A DNA stretch of 64,000 nt, from assembly GCF_003400205.1 (NCBI RefSeq), contig NZ_QUQV01000012.1:1-64000 (forward strand). The letters run 5' to 3'. Shown piece after piece: positions 26,485 to 34,323 of this stretch. How positions within the stretch are numbered: position 1 is the first letter of the stretch; each line of letters begins with the position of its first letter. The DNA is from Bacillus sp. HNG. Its GTDB lineage: Bacteria > Bacillota > Bacilli > Bacillales > Bacillaceae_L. The notes beneath the pieces were generated by a model that saw only the letters and a program-made list of their open reading frames with translations, had not been told where the DNA came from and ran no database searches. The position numbers were made by a program, and so were the translations under genes.

Positions 26485-26523
26485 CCACCCCTGGCTGATT
26501 AAGAGGCTAGGGGTGGTTATTTA
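26485..26523 (+). terminator. Terminator or attenuator between kdgT and the LarA-like gene
   Basis: CCACCCCT (26485-26492) pairs with AGGGGTGG (26509-26516), followed by TTATTTATT. The short T tract suggests partial readthrough into the next gene. Confidence 0.6.
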
Positions 26524-26553
26524 TTAGAAATGATGGATGAAAGGGAGAAGAAA

Positions 26554-27843
26554 ATGCAAACAACTTTGTTATATGGAAAAGACAACTTAACGATCAATGT
26601 TCCGGATCATGCACTCATTCTTGAACCGAAAAATCTCTCAGGACTGAATGATGAAATGGGGGCTTTAAAAGCGGCACTCAAAAATCCAATTGGGTCACCA
26701 CCTTTAGCGGAAATGGTAAAAGCAACGGATAAGGTAGCCATTGTGATTAGTGATATTACCAGGCCGACACCAAATGAAAAACTCGTCCCAGCTTTAATAA
26801 AAGAATTAAGTCATGTTCCGCTTGAAAACTTTGTGATTATTAATGGGACGGGTACACATCGTGACCAAACGAAGGAAGAGTTTATCCAAATGTTAGGACA
26901 ATGGGTTGTTGATAACATTCGGATTATTAATAACCAATGTCATAACAAGGAAACACTGGTCAAAGTAGGACATAGTAAATTTGGATGTGATGTATATTTA
27001 AATAAAGAATATGTTGAAGCAGATTTTCGAATTGTAACGGGTTTTATTGAGCCTCATTTTTTTGCTGGCTTTTCGGGTGGACCAAAGGGAATCATGCCTG
27101 GGATTGCAGGGATAGAAACCATAATGACCTTCCATAATGCAAGGATGATCGGTGATCCATTAGCTACTTGGGGAAATATGGAGAATAACCCATTGCAGGA
27201 GATGACAAGAGAGATAAACATGATGTGCAAACCACATTTCATGCTGAATGTTACCTTGAACCGTGAAAAACAAATTACAAATGTGTTTGCTGGAGAATTA
27301 ATAGCAGCCCATGACAAAGGCTGTGAATTTGCAAAAGAGCATGCAATGACGAAATGTGATCAGCGTTTTGATGTAGTTATCACATCAAATTCTGGCTACC
27401 CACTCGATCAAAATTTGTACCAAGCTGTAAAAGGTATGAGTGCAGCCCACAAAATCGTAAAAAAAGGCGGATCGATTATTGTCGCGTCAGAGTGCTCGGA
27501 TGGACTTCCAAGCCACGGGAATTATTCGGACATATTAAAGATGGCCAATACCCCACAAGAACTCCTAGATATGATTAATAATCCTGAATTTAAAACCTTT
27601 GATCAATGGCAAGTACAAAAGCAGGCAGTCATACAAGTATGGGCGGATGTATATGTATATTCTCTGCTTACTGATGAACAAGTGACACAGGCGATGTTGA
27701 AGCCAACACACAATATTGAAGCAACGTTAGAACATCTTAAAGAAAAGTATGGAGAAGACATGTCTGTTGCGGTACTTCCATTAGGACCACTAACCATACC
27801 TTATGTCGAATCGGAGGATAAGGAGTACGTCTCTATAAAATAG
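26554..27843 (+). CDS. larA: LarA-family nickel-pincer racemase/epimerase
   Basis: This protein of about 429 residues matches LarA (DUF2088): SDITRPTP with Asp67 and Arg70, GTGTHR with His102, EPHFFAGFSGGPKG with His168 and Lys178, and TFHN with His194. All six fall exactly six positions before the residues known in Lactobacillus LarA (72, 75, 108, 174, 184, 200), so cofactor and substrate binding look intact. LarA and its homologues invert alpha-hydroxyacids with a nickel-pincer nucleotide (NPN). The neighbours suggest a glycerate or aldonate substrate, rather than lactate. No larB, larC or larE is in the window. The start follows GAAAGGGAG. Confidence 0.88.
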   Translation: MQTTLLYGKDNLTINVPDHALILEPKNLSGLNDEMGALKAALKNPIGSPPLAEMVKATDKVAIVISDITRPTPNEKLVPALIKELSHVPLENFVIINGTGTHRDQTKEEFIQMLGQWVVDNIRIINNQCHNKETLVKVGHSKFGCDVYLNKEYVEADFRIVTGFIEPHFFAGFSGGPKGIMPGIAGIETIMTFHNARMIGDPLATWGNMENNPLQEMTREINMMCKPHFMLNVTLNREKQITNVFAGELIAAHDKGCEFAKEHAMTKCDQRFDVVITSNSGYPLDQNLYQAVKGMSAAHKIVKKGGSIIVASECSDGLPSHGNYSDILKMANTPQELLDMINNPEFKTFDQWQVQKQAVIQVWADVYVYSLLTDEQVTQAMLKPTHNIEATLEHLKEKYGEDMSVAVLPLGPLTIPYVESEDKEYVSIK

Positions 27844-27868
27844 TTCAACCGATGCTGTTATCGGCACC

Positions 27869-28005
27869 GAACAGTTGGCTTACCCATTATTCGTACGAGT
27901 GTTGACCATAGTACTGCTTTTGATATTGCAGGTAAAGGGATTGTGGACGAAAGAAGCTTAACTGAAGCTATTCGCCAGGCGGTAGATTTTGCACCGAAAG
28001 GATAA
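27869..28005 (+). pseudogene. Remnant of a pdxA-like dehydrogenase gene, C-terminal end only
   Basis: Just after the LarA-like stop, a frame reads (T)[13 protein letters not shown], then [13 protein letters not shown], and ends with a natural TAA at 28003-28005. This is the conserved C-terminal end of PdxA (4-hydroxythreonine-4-phosphate dehydrogenase; PdxA2 in threonate/erythronate pathways), including the metal-ligand histidine region. Only about 45 residues remain of about 330. No start codon or ribosome-binding site exists. A deletion between the epimerase gene and the end of the former operon explains it. Confidence 0.8.
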
Positions 28006-28026
28006 TGGCATCTTTAAACATTCCAT

Positions 28027-28055
28027 TTGACGTTCTCACCTAAATATTATATATT
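28027..28055 (+). promoter_or_regulatory. Promoter of the queF transcript
   Basis: TTGACG (28027-28032), 17-base spacer, TATATT (28050-28055). It lies about 34 bases before the preQ1 aptamer. Confidence 0.65.
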
Positions 28056-28086
28056 AGATTGAAGTAAAGAATGCCCAGGCAAGTAT

Positions 28087-28127
28087 GGGAGAGGTTCATA
28101 GCTGATACCCTCTATAAAAAACTATGG
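28087..28127 (+). promoter_or_regulatory. PreQ1-I riboswitch upstream of queF
   Basis: The sequence matches the class I preQ1 aptamer: P1 AGAGG (28090-28094) with CCTCT (28109-28113), GTTC at the start of loop 1, the ACCCTCT strand and an A-rich AAAAAA stretch. The pseudoknot P2 is CATAG (28097-28101) with CTATG (28122-28126), a full five pairs. Binding of preQ1 should stabilise P2 and favour the terminator downstream, switching off queF. Confidence 0.9.
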
Positions 28128-28149
28128 AAACATGACAAGTGCCATGTCC
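28126..28149 (+). promoter_or_regulatory. Predicted antiterminator of the queF riboswitch
   Basis: ACATG (28130-28134) pairs with CATGT (28143-28147), and GG (28126-28127) with CC (28148-28149) across an AA bulge. It uses both the last bases of P2 and the 5' arm of the terminator, so it excludes each of them. Confidence 0.55.
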
Positions 28150-28176
28150 ATAAGCGGATGTGGCTTTTTCTGTTTT
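28141..28176 (+). terminator. Riboswitch-controlled terminator of queF
   Basis: GCCATGTCC (28141-28149) pairs with GGATGTGGC (28156-28164), with two G-U pairs, followed by TTTTTCTGTTTTTT. It is the off-state output of the preQ1 switch. Confidence 0.8.
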
Positions 28177-28252
28177 TTACATACGTATTTTATAGAACTG
28201 GCTAAACCTCTTTTGACAAGTGTTGGGATACATTTACAAGGAGGTTTTTTTT

Positions 28253-28753
28253 ATGTCTGGCCGAAGCCATGAAGAAGGTTTAAAAGATTTAACACTATTA
28301 GGTAATCAAAATACCCAATATTCATTTGAATATGCACCAGAGGTACTTGAAGCAGTAGATAATCTTCATACTAATCGTGATTACTTTGTGAAATTTAATT
28401 GTCCAGAGTTCACTAGTCTATGCCCACTTACACATCAACCTGACTTTGCGACAATATATATATCATATATTCCTGACAAAAAACTTGTTGAGAGTAAATC
28501 ATTAAAATTATATTTATTTAGCTTTAGAAATCATGGTGATTTCCATGAGGATTGTGTGAATATCATAATGAACGATTTAATCAAATTACTTGATCCAAGA
28601 TATATCGAGGTATGGGGGAAATTTACTCCGCGTGGAGGTATCTCGATTGATCCATGGTGTAATTATGGGAAGCCAGGAACGAAATATGAGGAAATGGCGA
28701 ATTACCGTTTAATGAACCATGACTTAAATCCTGAAAAAATCGATAATCGATAA
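28253..28753 (+). CDS. queF: NADPH-dependent 7-cyano-7-deazaguanine reductase QueF
   Basis: This 166-residue short-type QueF has the [13 protein letters not shown] motif (catalytic Cys in CPLT), the QPDFATI strand and the [11 protein letters not shown] region with the active-site Asp/His/Glu and the [12 protein letters not shown] strand. It reduces preQ0 to preQ1 in queuosine biosynthesis. The ATG at 28253 follows AAGGAGG, about 8 bases away; an upstream in-frame codon at 28220 lacks one. A preQ1-I riboswitch with terminator controls it, so the pathway product limits its own synthesis. A second riboswitch separates it from queC. Confidence 0.93.
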   Translation: MSGRSHEEGLKDLTLLGNQNTQYSFEYAPEVLEAVDNLHTNRDYFVKFNCPEFTSLCPLTHQPDFATIYISYIPDKKLVESKSLKLYLFSFRNHGDFHEDCVNIIMNDLIKLLDPRYIEVWGKFTPRGGISIDPWCNYGKPGTKYEEMANYRLMNHDLNPEKIDNR

Positions 28754-28771
28754 AAAAGAATTGAATGAAGA

Positions 28772-28806
28772 AAGAGGTTTTTAGCTACCCTCTTAAAAAA
28801 ACTAAG
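28772..28806 (+). promoter_or_regulatory. PreQ1-I riboswitch upstream of queC
   Basis: A second class I aptamer: P1 AAGAGG (28772-28777) with CCTCTT (28789-28794), AGCTACCC in loop/strand 2, A-rich linker (28795-28801) and P2 TTAG (28781-28784) with CTAA (28802-28805). It lies within 20 bases of the queF stop. It therefore controls readthrough from the queF transcript. Confidence 0.9.
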
Positions 28807-28838
28807 AAACAGCACTTTTTCTTAGGGTGCTGTTTTTT
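28807..28838 (+). terminator. Riboswitch-controlled terminator of queC
   Basis: AAACAGCAC (28807-28815) pairs with GTGCTGTTT (28827-28835) and a T run follows. The loop contains CTTAG (28821-28825), which can instead pair with CTAAG (28802-28806), the 3' strand of aptamer P2. That pairing crosses the terminator stem, so it acts as the antiterminator. Confidence 0.85.
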
Positions 28839-28859
28839 CGTTAAAAGGTGGTTTTGATA

Positions 28860-29525
28860 ATGAAGCGAGAAAAAGCAATTGTTGTGTTTAGTGGAGGTCA
28901 AGATAGCACAACATGTTTGTTTTGGGCAAAGGAGCGTTTTGAAGAGGTTGAAGCTGTCACTTTTGATTATGGTCAAAAGCATCGGCTTGAAATCCAATGT
29001 GCAAAGGATATAACAGCAGAACTGGGTGTCAAACATCATATTCTTGATATGTCGCTACTGAATCAGCTTGCTCCGAATGCATTGACACGTCAAGAAATAA
29101 AGGTAGAAGCGGGAGAAAATGGCGAGTTGCCATCCACCTTTGTGCCTGGTCGAAATCTGCTCTTCCTTTCATTTGCTGGAGTTTTAGCGCGTCAAGTAGG
29201 GGCAAAGCATATCGTGACTGGCGTTAGTGAAACAGATTTTAGCGGATATCCTGATTGCCGAGATATTTTTATGAAATCGCTGAATGTAACGTTAAATTTA
29301 TCGATGGACGATTCCTTTGTGATAGACACACCGTTAATGTGGTTGAATAAGGCACAAACTTGGGAGCTTGCTGATCAGCTTGGAGCACTTCAATTTGTCC
29401 GGAAAAGAACATTAACGTGCTATAACGGTATAATCGCAGATGGCTGTGGAGAATGCCCGGCATGCAAATTGCGCAAAAAAGGGCTAGATGAATTTTACTT
29501 AGGGAAATCAAACTTAGAGGAGTAA
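28860..29525 (+). CDS. queC: 7-cyano-7-deazaguanine synthase QueC
   Basis: This 221-residue PP-loop ATPase has the [10 protein letters not shown] motif near the N terminus (ATP pyrophosphate loop), the YGQKHR segment, the FVPGRN motif and a C-terminal zinc site of four cysteines (CYNG, then CGECPAC). It converts 7-carboxy-7-deazaguanine to preQ0. The ATG at 28860 follows AAAGGTGG; the GTG at 28848 lies within that region and is not needed. It sits behind its own riboswitch. No queD, queE or folE2 lies nearby, although QueC needs their product. Confidence 0.93.
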   Translation: MKREKAIVVFSGGQDSTTCLFWAKERFEEVEAVTFDYGQKHRLEIQCAKDITAELGVKHHILDMSLLNQLAPNALTRQEIKVEAGENGELPSTFVPGRNLLFLSFAGVLARQVGAKHIVTGVSETDFSGYPDCRDIFMKSLNVTLNLSMDDSFVIDTPLMWLNKAQTWELADQLGALQFVRKRTLTCYNGIIADGCGECPACKLRKKGLDEFYLGKSNLEE

Positions 29526-29529
29526 TATC

Positions 29530-30069
29530 ATGAGAATACTATTTTACTTGTTATCGATTGTTACCGCAAATGTGGTAACAGCAGCATTAGCGCCATTACA
29601 GTTTGGAATTTTTATCGTGCCAATGGGTACGCTGTTGGTTGGAGCGACCTTTATTCTCCGGGACTTGGTGCAACATAAATATGGTAGAAGGAAAACATAT
29701 TTATTTATTTTCATAGCTTTAATCTTATCAGCATTGGTATCATTCATGCTGGGGGATACATTATTGATTGTGGTGGCTTCGGCTATTTCATTTATTGTGT
29801 CCGAATCAGCTGATACAGAAATTTATACGAGATTGAAACTACCAATAGCTTGGCGTGTGTTCTACAGTGGCATTGTTGGAGGGTTTCTTGATTCTGTTAT
29901 TTTTGTAGTGATTGGTTTAAGTCCTCTTGGGGCTAATATTCTACCTTGGGAGGCTGTACCAGCGGCTATTTTAGGGCAAATTATTGTTAAGACGATCATT
30001 CAAATGATTGGTGCTTTAATATTGAACCAAGTTCGATTGAATGGTTTGAATAACGCAGAGAGCCATTAA
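29530..30069 (+). CDS. yhhQ: Queuosine precursor transporter (VUT/YhhQ family)
   Basis: This 179-residue membrane protein has about six membrane segments and matches the VUT family (YhhQ/QPTR): TANVVTAAL near residue 17, GATFILRDLVQHKYGRR (about 40-56) and a late GGFLDSVIFVVIGLSP (about 116-132). Members import preQ0 or preQ1. The start ATG follows GAGGAG, which lies in the queC end, so the two genes are co-translated. A riboswitch controls both. Import would let the cell salvage external precursors. Confidence 0.88.
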   Translation: MRILFYLLSIVTANVVTAALAPLQFGIFIVPMGTLLVGATFILRDLVQHKYGRRKTYLFIFIALILSALVSFMLGDTLLIVVASAISFIVSESADTEIYTRLKLPIAWRVFYSGIVGGFLDSVIFVVIGLSPLGANILPWEAVPAAILGQIIVKTIIQMIGALILNQVRLNGLNNAESH

Positions 30070-30080
30070 ATAAAATCCTT

Positions 30081-30115
30081 TGTAAAAGCCACACAAGTGT
30101 GGCTTTTACATTTTA
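30081..30115 (+). terminator. Terminator of the queC-yhhQ operon
   Basis: TGTAAAAGCCACAC pairs with GTGTGGCTTTTACA in this span with a short loop, followed by TTTTAT. It lies 12 bases after the transporter stop. Confidence 0.8.
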
Positions 30116-30187
30116 TAAGAAAAACACTGTGAAACCTCGAATTTCATGATTTTGCAGTGTCCTAACTAAAGCAAAGCTAATTCTGAA

Positions 30188-31018
30188 TTAGTCTAAAACA
30201 GTCACCTTCACTTGTTTTCTTCCGAAATTGATGGCTTCTTGTTTAGAAGGAATAAAGACATCGATTTTGTTTCCTTTGATAGCTCCACCAGTGTCCCCAG
30301 CAATTGCTTCTCCATAGCCTTCCACATAGACTTTGCTGCCAAGAGGAATAATAGATGGGTCAACTGAGATCACCTTTGCATTAGGGTTTTCTAATAGATT
30401 AATTCCAGTTGATGTAATGCCTGAGCATCCTTCACAAGTTGCGGTGTAAGCTGTAGCTTCCATGATAAATTCCTTTGAACCTGTCTTACTTGTTTCAGTA
30501 GCTGGCGCTGATGCAGTGCTAGTATTTGCAGCTTCAGTTGTTGGTGCTGTAGCTATCGTTTCCTTTTGTGTTTCAACAGCAGGTACTGAACTTGCACTTA
30601 CCTTTGTTGCTACTTCAACAGACTGTACCGGTTTTTCCGCAGTAATAGCAGCCGTTGCTTTTACACCTTCAAAGATTACTAGATTTAATCCAGGATGGAT
30701 CAGATCTGTATGTAATTGATTCCACTGTTTAAGTTGAGAAACTGTAACCTGATGATCCCTTGCTATATCCCATAATGTATCCCCTTGCTTAACTGTATAT
30801 TGTTTTTCGGGTACTATAGTAAGTTCATCCCCAGGATGGATAAGGTCTGTCATAAGTTGATTTAACATTTTGATATTCTTTACGGATGAGTTATTTGCCC
30901 TTGAGAGCTCCCAAAGCGTATCTCCTTTTTGAACTGTAATCGTTGAAGCTTGTACATTAGCACTTACTGTTACTGAGAGCACAGTACCCGCCAAAATTGA
31001 GACCATTTTTTTAAGCAT
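30188..31018 (-). CDS. Secreted LysM and 3D-domain cell-wall protein
   Basis: This protein of about 276 residues has an N-terminal signal peptide (about residues 1-24), two LysM repeats (about 26-69 and 73-117; both carry VxKGDTLW or VKQGDTLW), a Ser/Thr/Ala linker (about 120-180) and a C-terminal 3D domain (about 190-276; TAYTAT, DTGGAIKGNKIDVF). This order matches YocH/YabE-type secreted proteins with muramidase- or transglycosylase-like activity. The three conserved Asp residues are present. The start has GGAGGG upstream. Wall-growth regulation (for example WalRK) is known for YocH, but no box was identified here. Confidence 0.88.
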   Translation of the reverse strand: MLKKMVSILAGTVLSVTVSANVQASTITVQKGDTLWELSRANNSSVKNIKMLNQLMTDLIHPGDELTIVPEKQYTVKQGDTLWDIARDHQVTVSQLKQWNQLHTDLIHPGLNLVIFEGVKATAAITAEKPVQSVEVATKVSASSVPAVETQKETIATAPTTEAANTSTASAPATETSKTGSKEFIMEATAYTATCEGCSGITSTGINLLENPNAKVISVDPSIIPLGSKVYVEGYGEAIAGDTGGAIKGNKIDVFIPSKQEAINFGRKQVKVTVLD

Positions 31019-31244
31019 TCTTTTACCCTCCATGTTCCTTTAGTTGCTAATTTTCAATAATCGTAACATAGATTTTTGCTAGACAAAGAACAGGGAGGTG
31101 TTAATTTGGTAACATCTATGGCAATTATATTGCAAGAATATTTCTGGTAGTCTTTAAAAAGGGATACCGCTGGTCATAGTAAAGTATAAAGTATGCTAAT
31201 ATGTAGAGGATGATATCAATATAATTAATGGAGGAATTAAATTT

Positions 31245-31586
31245 ATGAGCAATCTACCAAATTGTCCAAAATGTAATTCTGAATACACTTATGAGGATGG
31301 AGCATTATTGGTTTGCCCAATATGTGGTCATGAGTGGGCTCAAGGGTCAGAAGTGGAGAGTAATGAAGATAATAATGTAGTCAAGGATGCAAATGGAAAT
31401 ATATTAAATGATGGAGATACTGTAACGGTTATTAAAGACCTTAAAGTAAAAGGAAGTTCATCCACACTAAAGCAAGGTACCAAAGTGAAAAGTATACGTT
31501 TGGTAGAAGGCGATCATAACATCGACTGTAAAATTGATGGGTTTGGAGCAATGAAATTAAAATCAGAGTTTGTTAAAAAGGTATAA
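31245..31586 (+). CDS. PhnA-family zinc-ribbon protein
   Basis: This 113-residue protein has an N-terminal zinc ribbon with four cysteines (CPKC at residues 7-10 and CPIC near 29-32) and a C-terminal PhnA beta-barrel domain (about 45-113; [23 protein letters not shown]). PhnA was named for its gene position beside phosphonate genes in E. coli, but the family has no proven role in phosphonate use. The ATG at 31245 follows GGAGG. It is a single gene with a bidirectional terminator after it. Confidence 0.9.
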   Translation: MSNLPNCPKCNSEYTYEDGALLVCPICGHEWAQGSEVESNEDNNVVKDANGNILNDGDTVTVIKDLKVKGSSSTLKQGTKVKSIRLVEGDHNIDCKIDGFGAMKLKSEFVKKV

Positions 31587-31601
31587 TTGGTTTTTATTAA
31601 A

Positions 31602-31640
31602 AAAGCGTCAAAGACTATTCTATGTCATTGACGCTTTAAT
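31602..31640. terminator. Bidirectional terminator
   Basis: AAAGCGTCAA (31602-31611) pairs with TTGACGCTTT (31628-31637). It separates the converging PhnA-like and EamA-like genes. Confidence 0.82.
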
Positions 31641-31672
31641 TATGAAGGGTGTTCTAGTAAGCTTCCAAAACG

Positions 31673-32575
31673 CTACCCCTCAACTTGCTTTCTTGCTCTA
31701 GTAAGTCTACTACCAAGTTCATTCAATGCAATCGCTGCTATTATAATAATTGTACCTAACCACTGAAGCCCCGAAACGGTTTCAGATAAAATAAGACTGG
31801 CTGATAGAATAGCAATAGGTAATTCAATGGATGTTAATATATTCGCAATTCCACCGGGAACCAATGGGGAGCCCACTGCGAAAAAGAGTGGGGGAAGAAC
31901 GGCTCCAAATAGTGAAACACCTGCGGCAGCTGATAATAAGTTTGTCTCCAATGGCAGTACGGATGGTATTTCACGCATGAAAAGGACAAGTATTAAGATG
32001 GTTGACCCAGTTGCCATTAAGGAAGTCCGAGTTAATGGATCTACATCTACTGCAACCTTTCCGCTGAAAAAAATAAACCCCGCATACGTAAATGCAGAAA
32101 GAATCCCAAATAGGAAACCTTTAAGAGGGAGCCCTTGGATGTCGCCATTTACTATATTGGAAGCAAAAAAGACCCCGATCAAAATGAATACGATAGATAG
32201 AATCGTGATAGGTGCGGGTTTTATTTTGGTGAAAATCCACTCTAATATAATTCCAATCCAAACGAATTGAAACATTAAAATGATGGCCAATGAGGCTGGC
32301 AGATACTGCATCGAGCCATAATAAAAAATACTTGTTAATCCGATAAAACAACCGGTAATCATAATTTGTGGGACATTCTTTTTATTCAGCCCTTTAAAGC
32401 TAGGGCGTTTTATTAGGGTGATAGACCATAATATAAACGAGGATATAATCATCTGAACAATATTAATTTGGCCGAGGGAATAACCATAGCTAAAACCCAA
32501 TTTAGCAAAAATCGGTGTAAAACCAAAACATCCAGCACCTAATAGTACAAATAAGATGCCCTTATTCATTTTCAT
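31673..32575 (-). CDS. DMT-superfamily (EamA) transporter
   Basis: This 300-residue membrane protein has two EamA repeats (about residues 5-135 and 150-285) and ten predicted segments, with LGAGCFGFTPIFAKLGF at the start of repeat 1 and GFIFFSGKVAVD in repeat 2. The family exports metabolites or amino acids, but substrates are hard to predict. The ATG at 32575 follows AGGAGG. It is transcribed alone, between two terminators. Confidence 0.85.
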   Translation of the reverse strand: MKMNKGILFVLLGAGCFGFTPIFAKLGFSYGYSLGQINIVQMIISSFILWSITLIKRPSFKGLNKKNVPQIMITGCFIGLTSIFYYGSMQYLPASLAIILMFQFVWIGIILEWIFTKIKPAPITILSIVFILIGVFFASNIVNGDIQGLPLKGFLFGILSAFTYAGFIFFSGKVAVDVDPLTRTSLMATGSTILILVLFMREIPSVLPLETNLLSAAAGVSLFGAVLPPLFFAVGSPLVPGGIANILTSIELPIAILSASLILSETVSGLQWLGTIIIIAAIALNELGSRLTRARKQVEG

Positions 32576-32686
32576 TATGTAACCTCCTGATGCGCAAAAA
32601 CTATTAGACTATTATAGCATACAAAGGAGGGAGACAGGTCTTTTTCAATCCTTTATAAGAGTGGTTCTATTTGGAAGTTATCCAAT

Positions 32687-32718
32687 AAAAAATCTCCTTG
32701 GAATCAAGGAGATTTTTT
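32687..32718. terminator. Bidirectional terminator
   Basis: AAAAAATCTCCTT pairs with AAGGAGATTTTTT around GGAATC. Both genes here read leftward; it ends the BCCT gene transcript. Confidence 0.85.
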
Positions 32719-32724
32719 GTGCTG

Positions 32725-34257
32725 TCAATTCTTTATGGAGCGGGTTATATTTTTATTTCCTCTTTGTACGTCAACTTCACTTTTTAAACCTTTCAATAAT
32801 GAGAAGCACATGACAATCAAGATAATTGTAAAAGGAAGCGCTGCTGCGATGGAGGCTGTTTGCAATACCTCCAATCCTCCTGCTAAGAGCAGTACAGCGG
32901 CTAGAGCTGATTGAATAACGCCCCACGTGACTTTAATTTTATTCGAAGGATTTAATGTTCCGCCTTCACTCAACATGCCGAGTACAAAGGTGGCAGTATC
33001 AGCAACCGTTATATAATAAATGGCGACCACCGCAAACCCCAAAATACTTAACAAAGAACTTAATGGGAGATAATCAAAGAATGTAAAGATGGACAATGAA
33101 ACATTTTCAGTAATATGGGTTGCTAGATCATGATTTCCTGTGTTTTGAACAAGTTCTAATGCAGAACCCCCAAATACGGACATCCAAAGACATGTTCCAA
33201 GGGTAGGGAAAATCAAGACGCCAATAACAAACTCTCTTACCGTTCTTCCTTTAGAAACGCGTGCAATAAACATTCCCACGAATGGCGCCCAGGCAATCCA
33301 CCATGCCCAATAAAATAGAGTCCATGATGCAATCCATTCCCCTGTACCAAAAGGCTGTAACCTTAAACTCATATGAATAAAGTCACTAATATAGAGACCT
33401 GTTGTATTAAAAAATACTTTTATAACAGTCAAAGTTGGTCCCAAAATTAAAATTGCGAGCATAATCGCAAACGATAAAATCATTGCAGCATTTGATAAGT
33501 ATTGGATTCCTCTCTCTAAGCCTGTATTAATGGAGATTGTAAACAGGACTGTTGCGACTGCAATCACAATTAGCTGTACGATTAACCCATTAGGAACCCC
33601 GAATATGTCATGCATTCCAGCCGTAACTTGCATGGCACCAAGGCCTAAGGATGTGGCAATTCCAAAAACTGTTGCGAAAATGGATAGTATATCAATTGTC
33701 TTTCCAATCGGTCCGTAGATTCGATCGCCAAGCATTGGATAAAATGCTGAACTGATTGATGCGGGAAGCTTTTTATTATATTGAAAAAAAGCAAGTGCTA
33801 AACCAATGATTGTATAAATCGCCCAAGGGTCTAGACCCCAATGAAAAAAGGTATATTTCATTGCGGTATTAGCTGCGTCAATCGTATAAGGCTCGCCATA
33901 GGGAGGGCTAGTGTAATGGGTGACTGGTTCGGCAACACCCCAATAGACAATCCCTATTCCCATCCCTGCACCGAACAACATCGCAAGCCAAGAAGCGGTA
34001 TTGAAATCAGGCCGGTCTGTTTTTTTACCTAGCCGGATATCACCATATCTTGAGAACAATAAAAATACAGAGAAAATCACAAAGAATAAGGTCGCCGCAA
34101 GATATACCCAGCCGAGGTAATCAATTGAACCATTATAGATGATATCGGTGACATGAGCGAGATTATCTGTAAAAAAGACTCCCCATACAATAAAAATCAG
34201 AGTAAGTATTAATGAAATAATAAAAACACTTGAACCGTTTTGACCTTTCTTAGCCAT
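32725..34257 (-). CDS. BCCT-family transporter (betaine/choline/carnitine type)
   Basis: This 510-residue membrane protein has twelve segments. It has the BCCT signature GAGMGIGIVYWGVAEP (about residues 95-110; the glycine-rich stretch lies in TM3) and WTLFYWAWWIAWAPFVGMF (about 310-328, aromatic substrate box). These features match OpuD/BetL-type sodium-coupled uptake of glycine betaine and related osmolytes. Which ligand is used cannot be told. The ATG follows AGGAGG. Osmotic induction is likely for the family, but no site is visible. Confidence 0.88.
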   Translation of the reverse strand: MAKKGQNGSSVFIISLILTLIFIVWGVFFTDNLAHVTDIIYNGSIDYLGWVYLAATLFFVIFSVFLLFSRYGDIRLGKKTDRPDFNTASWLAMLFGAGMGIGIVYWGVAEPVTHYTSPPYGEPYTIDAANTAMKYTFFHWGLDPWAIYTIIGLALAFFQYNKKLPASISSAFYPMLGDRIYGPIGKTIDILSIFATVFGIATSLGLGAMQVTAGMHDIFGVPNGLIVQLIVIAVATVLFTISINTGLERGIQYLSNAAMILSFAIMLAILILGPTLTVIKVFFNTTGLYISDFIHMSLRLQPFGTGEWIASWTLFYWAWWIAWAPFVGMFIARVSKGRTVREFVIGVLIFPTLGTCLWMSVFGGSALELVQNTGNHDLATHITENVSLSIFTFFDYLPLSSLLSILGFAVVAIYYITVADTATFVLGMLSEGGTLNPSNKIKVTWGVIQSALAAVLLLAGGLEVLQTASIAAALPFTIILIVMCFSLLKGLKSEVDVQRGNKNITRSIKN

Positions 34258-34323
34258 GGGAACCTCCTAGTAAAATAAATGCAATATTTTTGTGTCATCA
34301 TTCGAACATGAAAAGAGGTTATC

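Noticed and set aside
27869-28005. A short functional gene after larA
   Set aside because: It has no start codon or ribosome-binding site and represents only the last part of PdxA.
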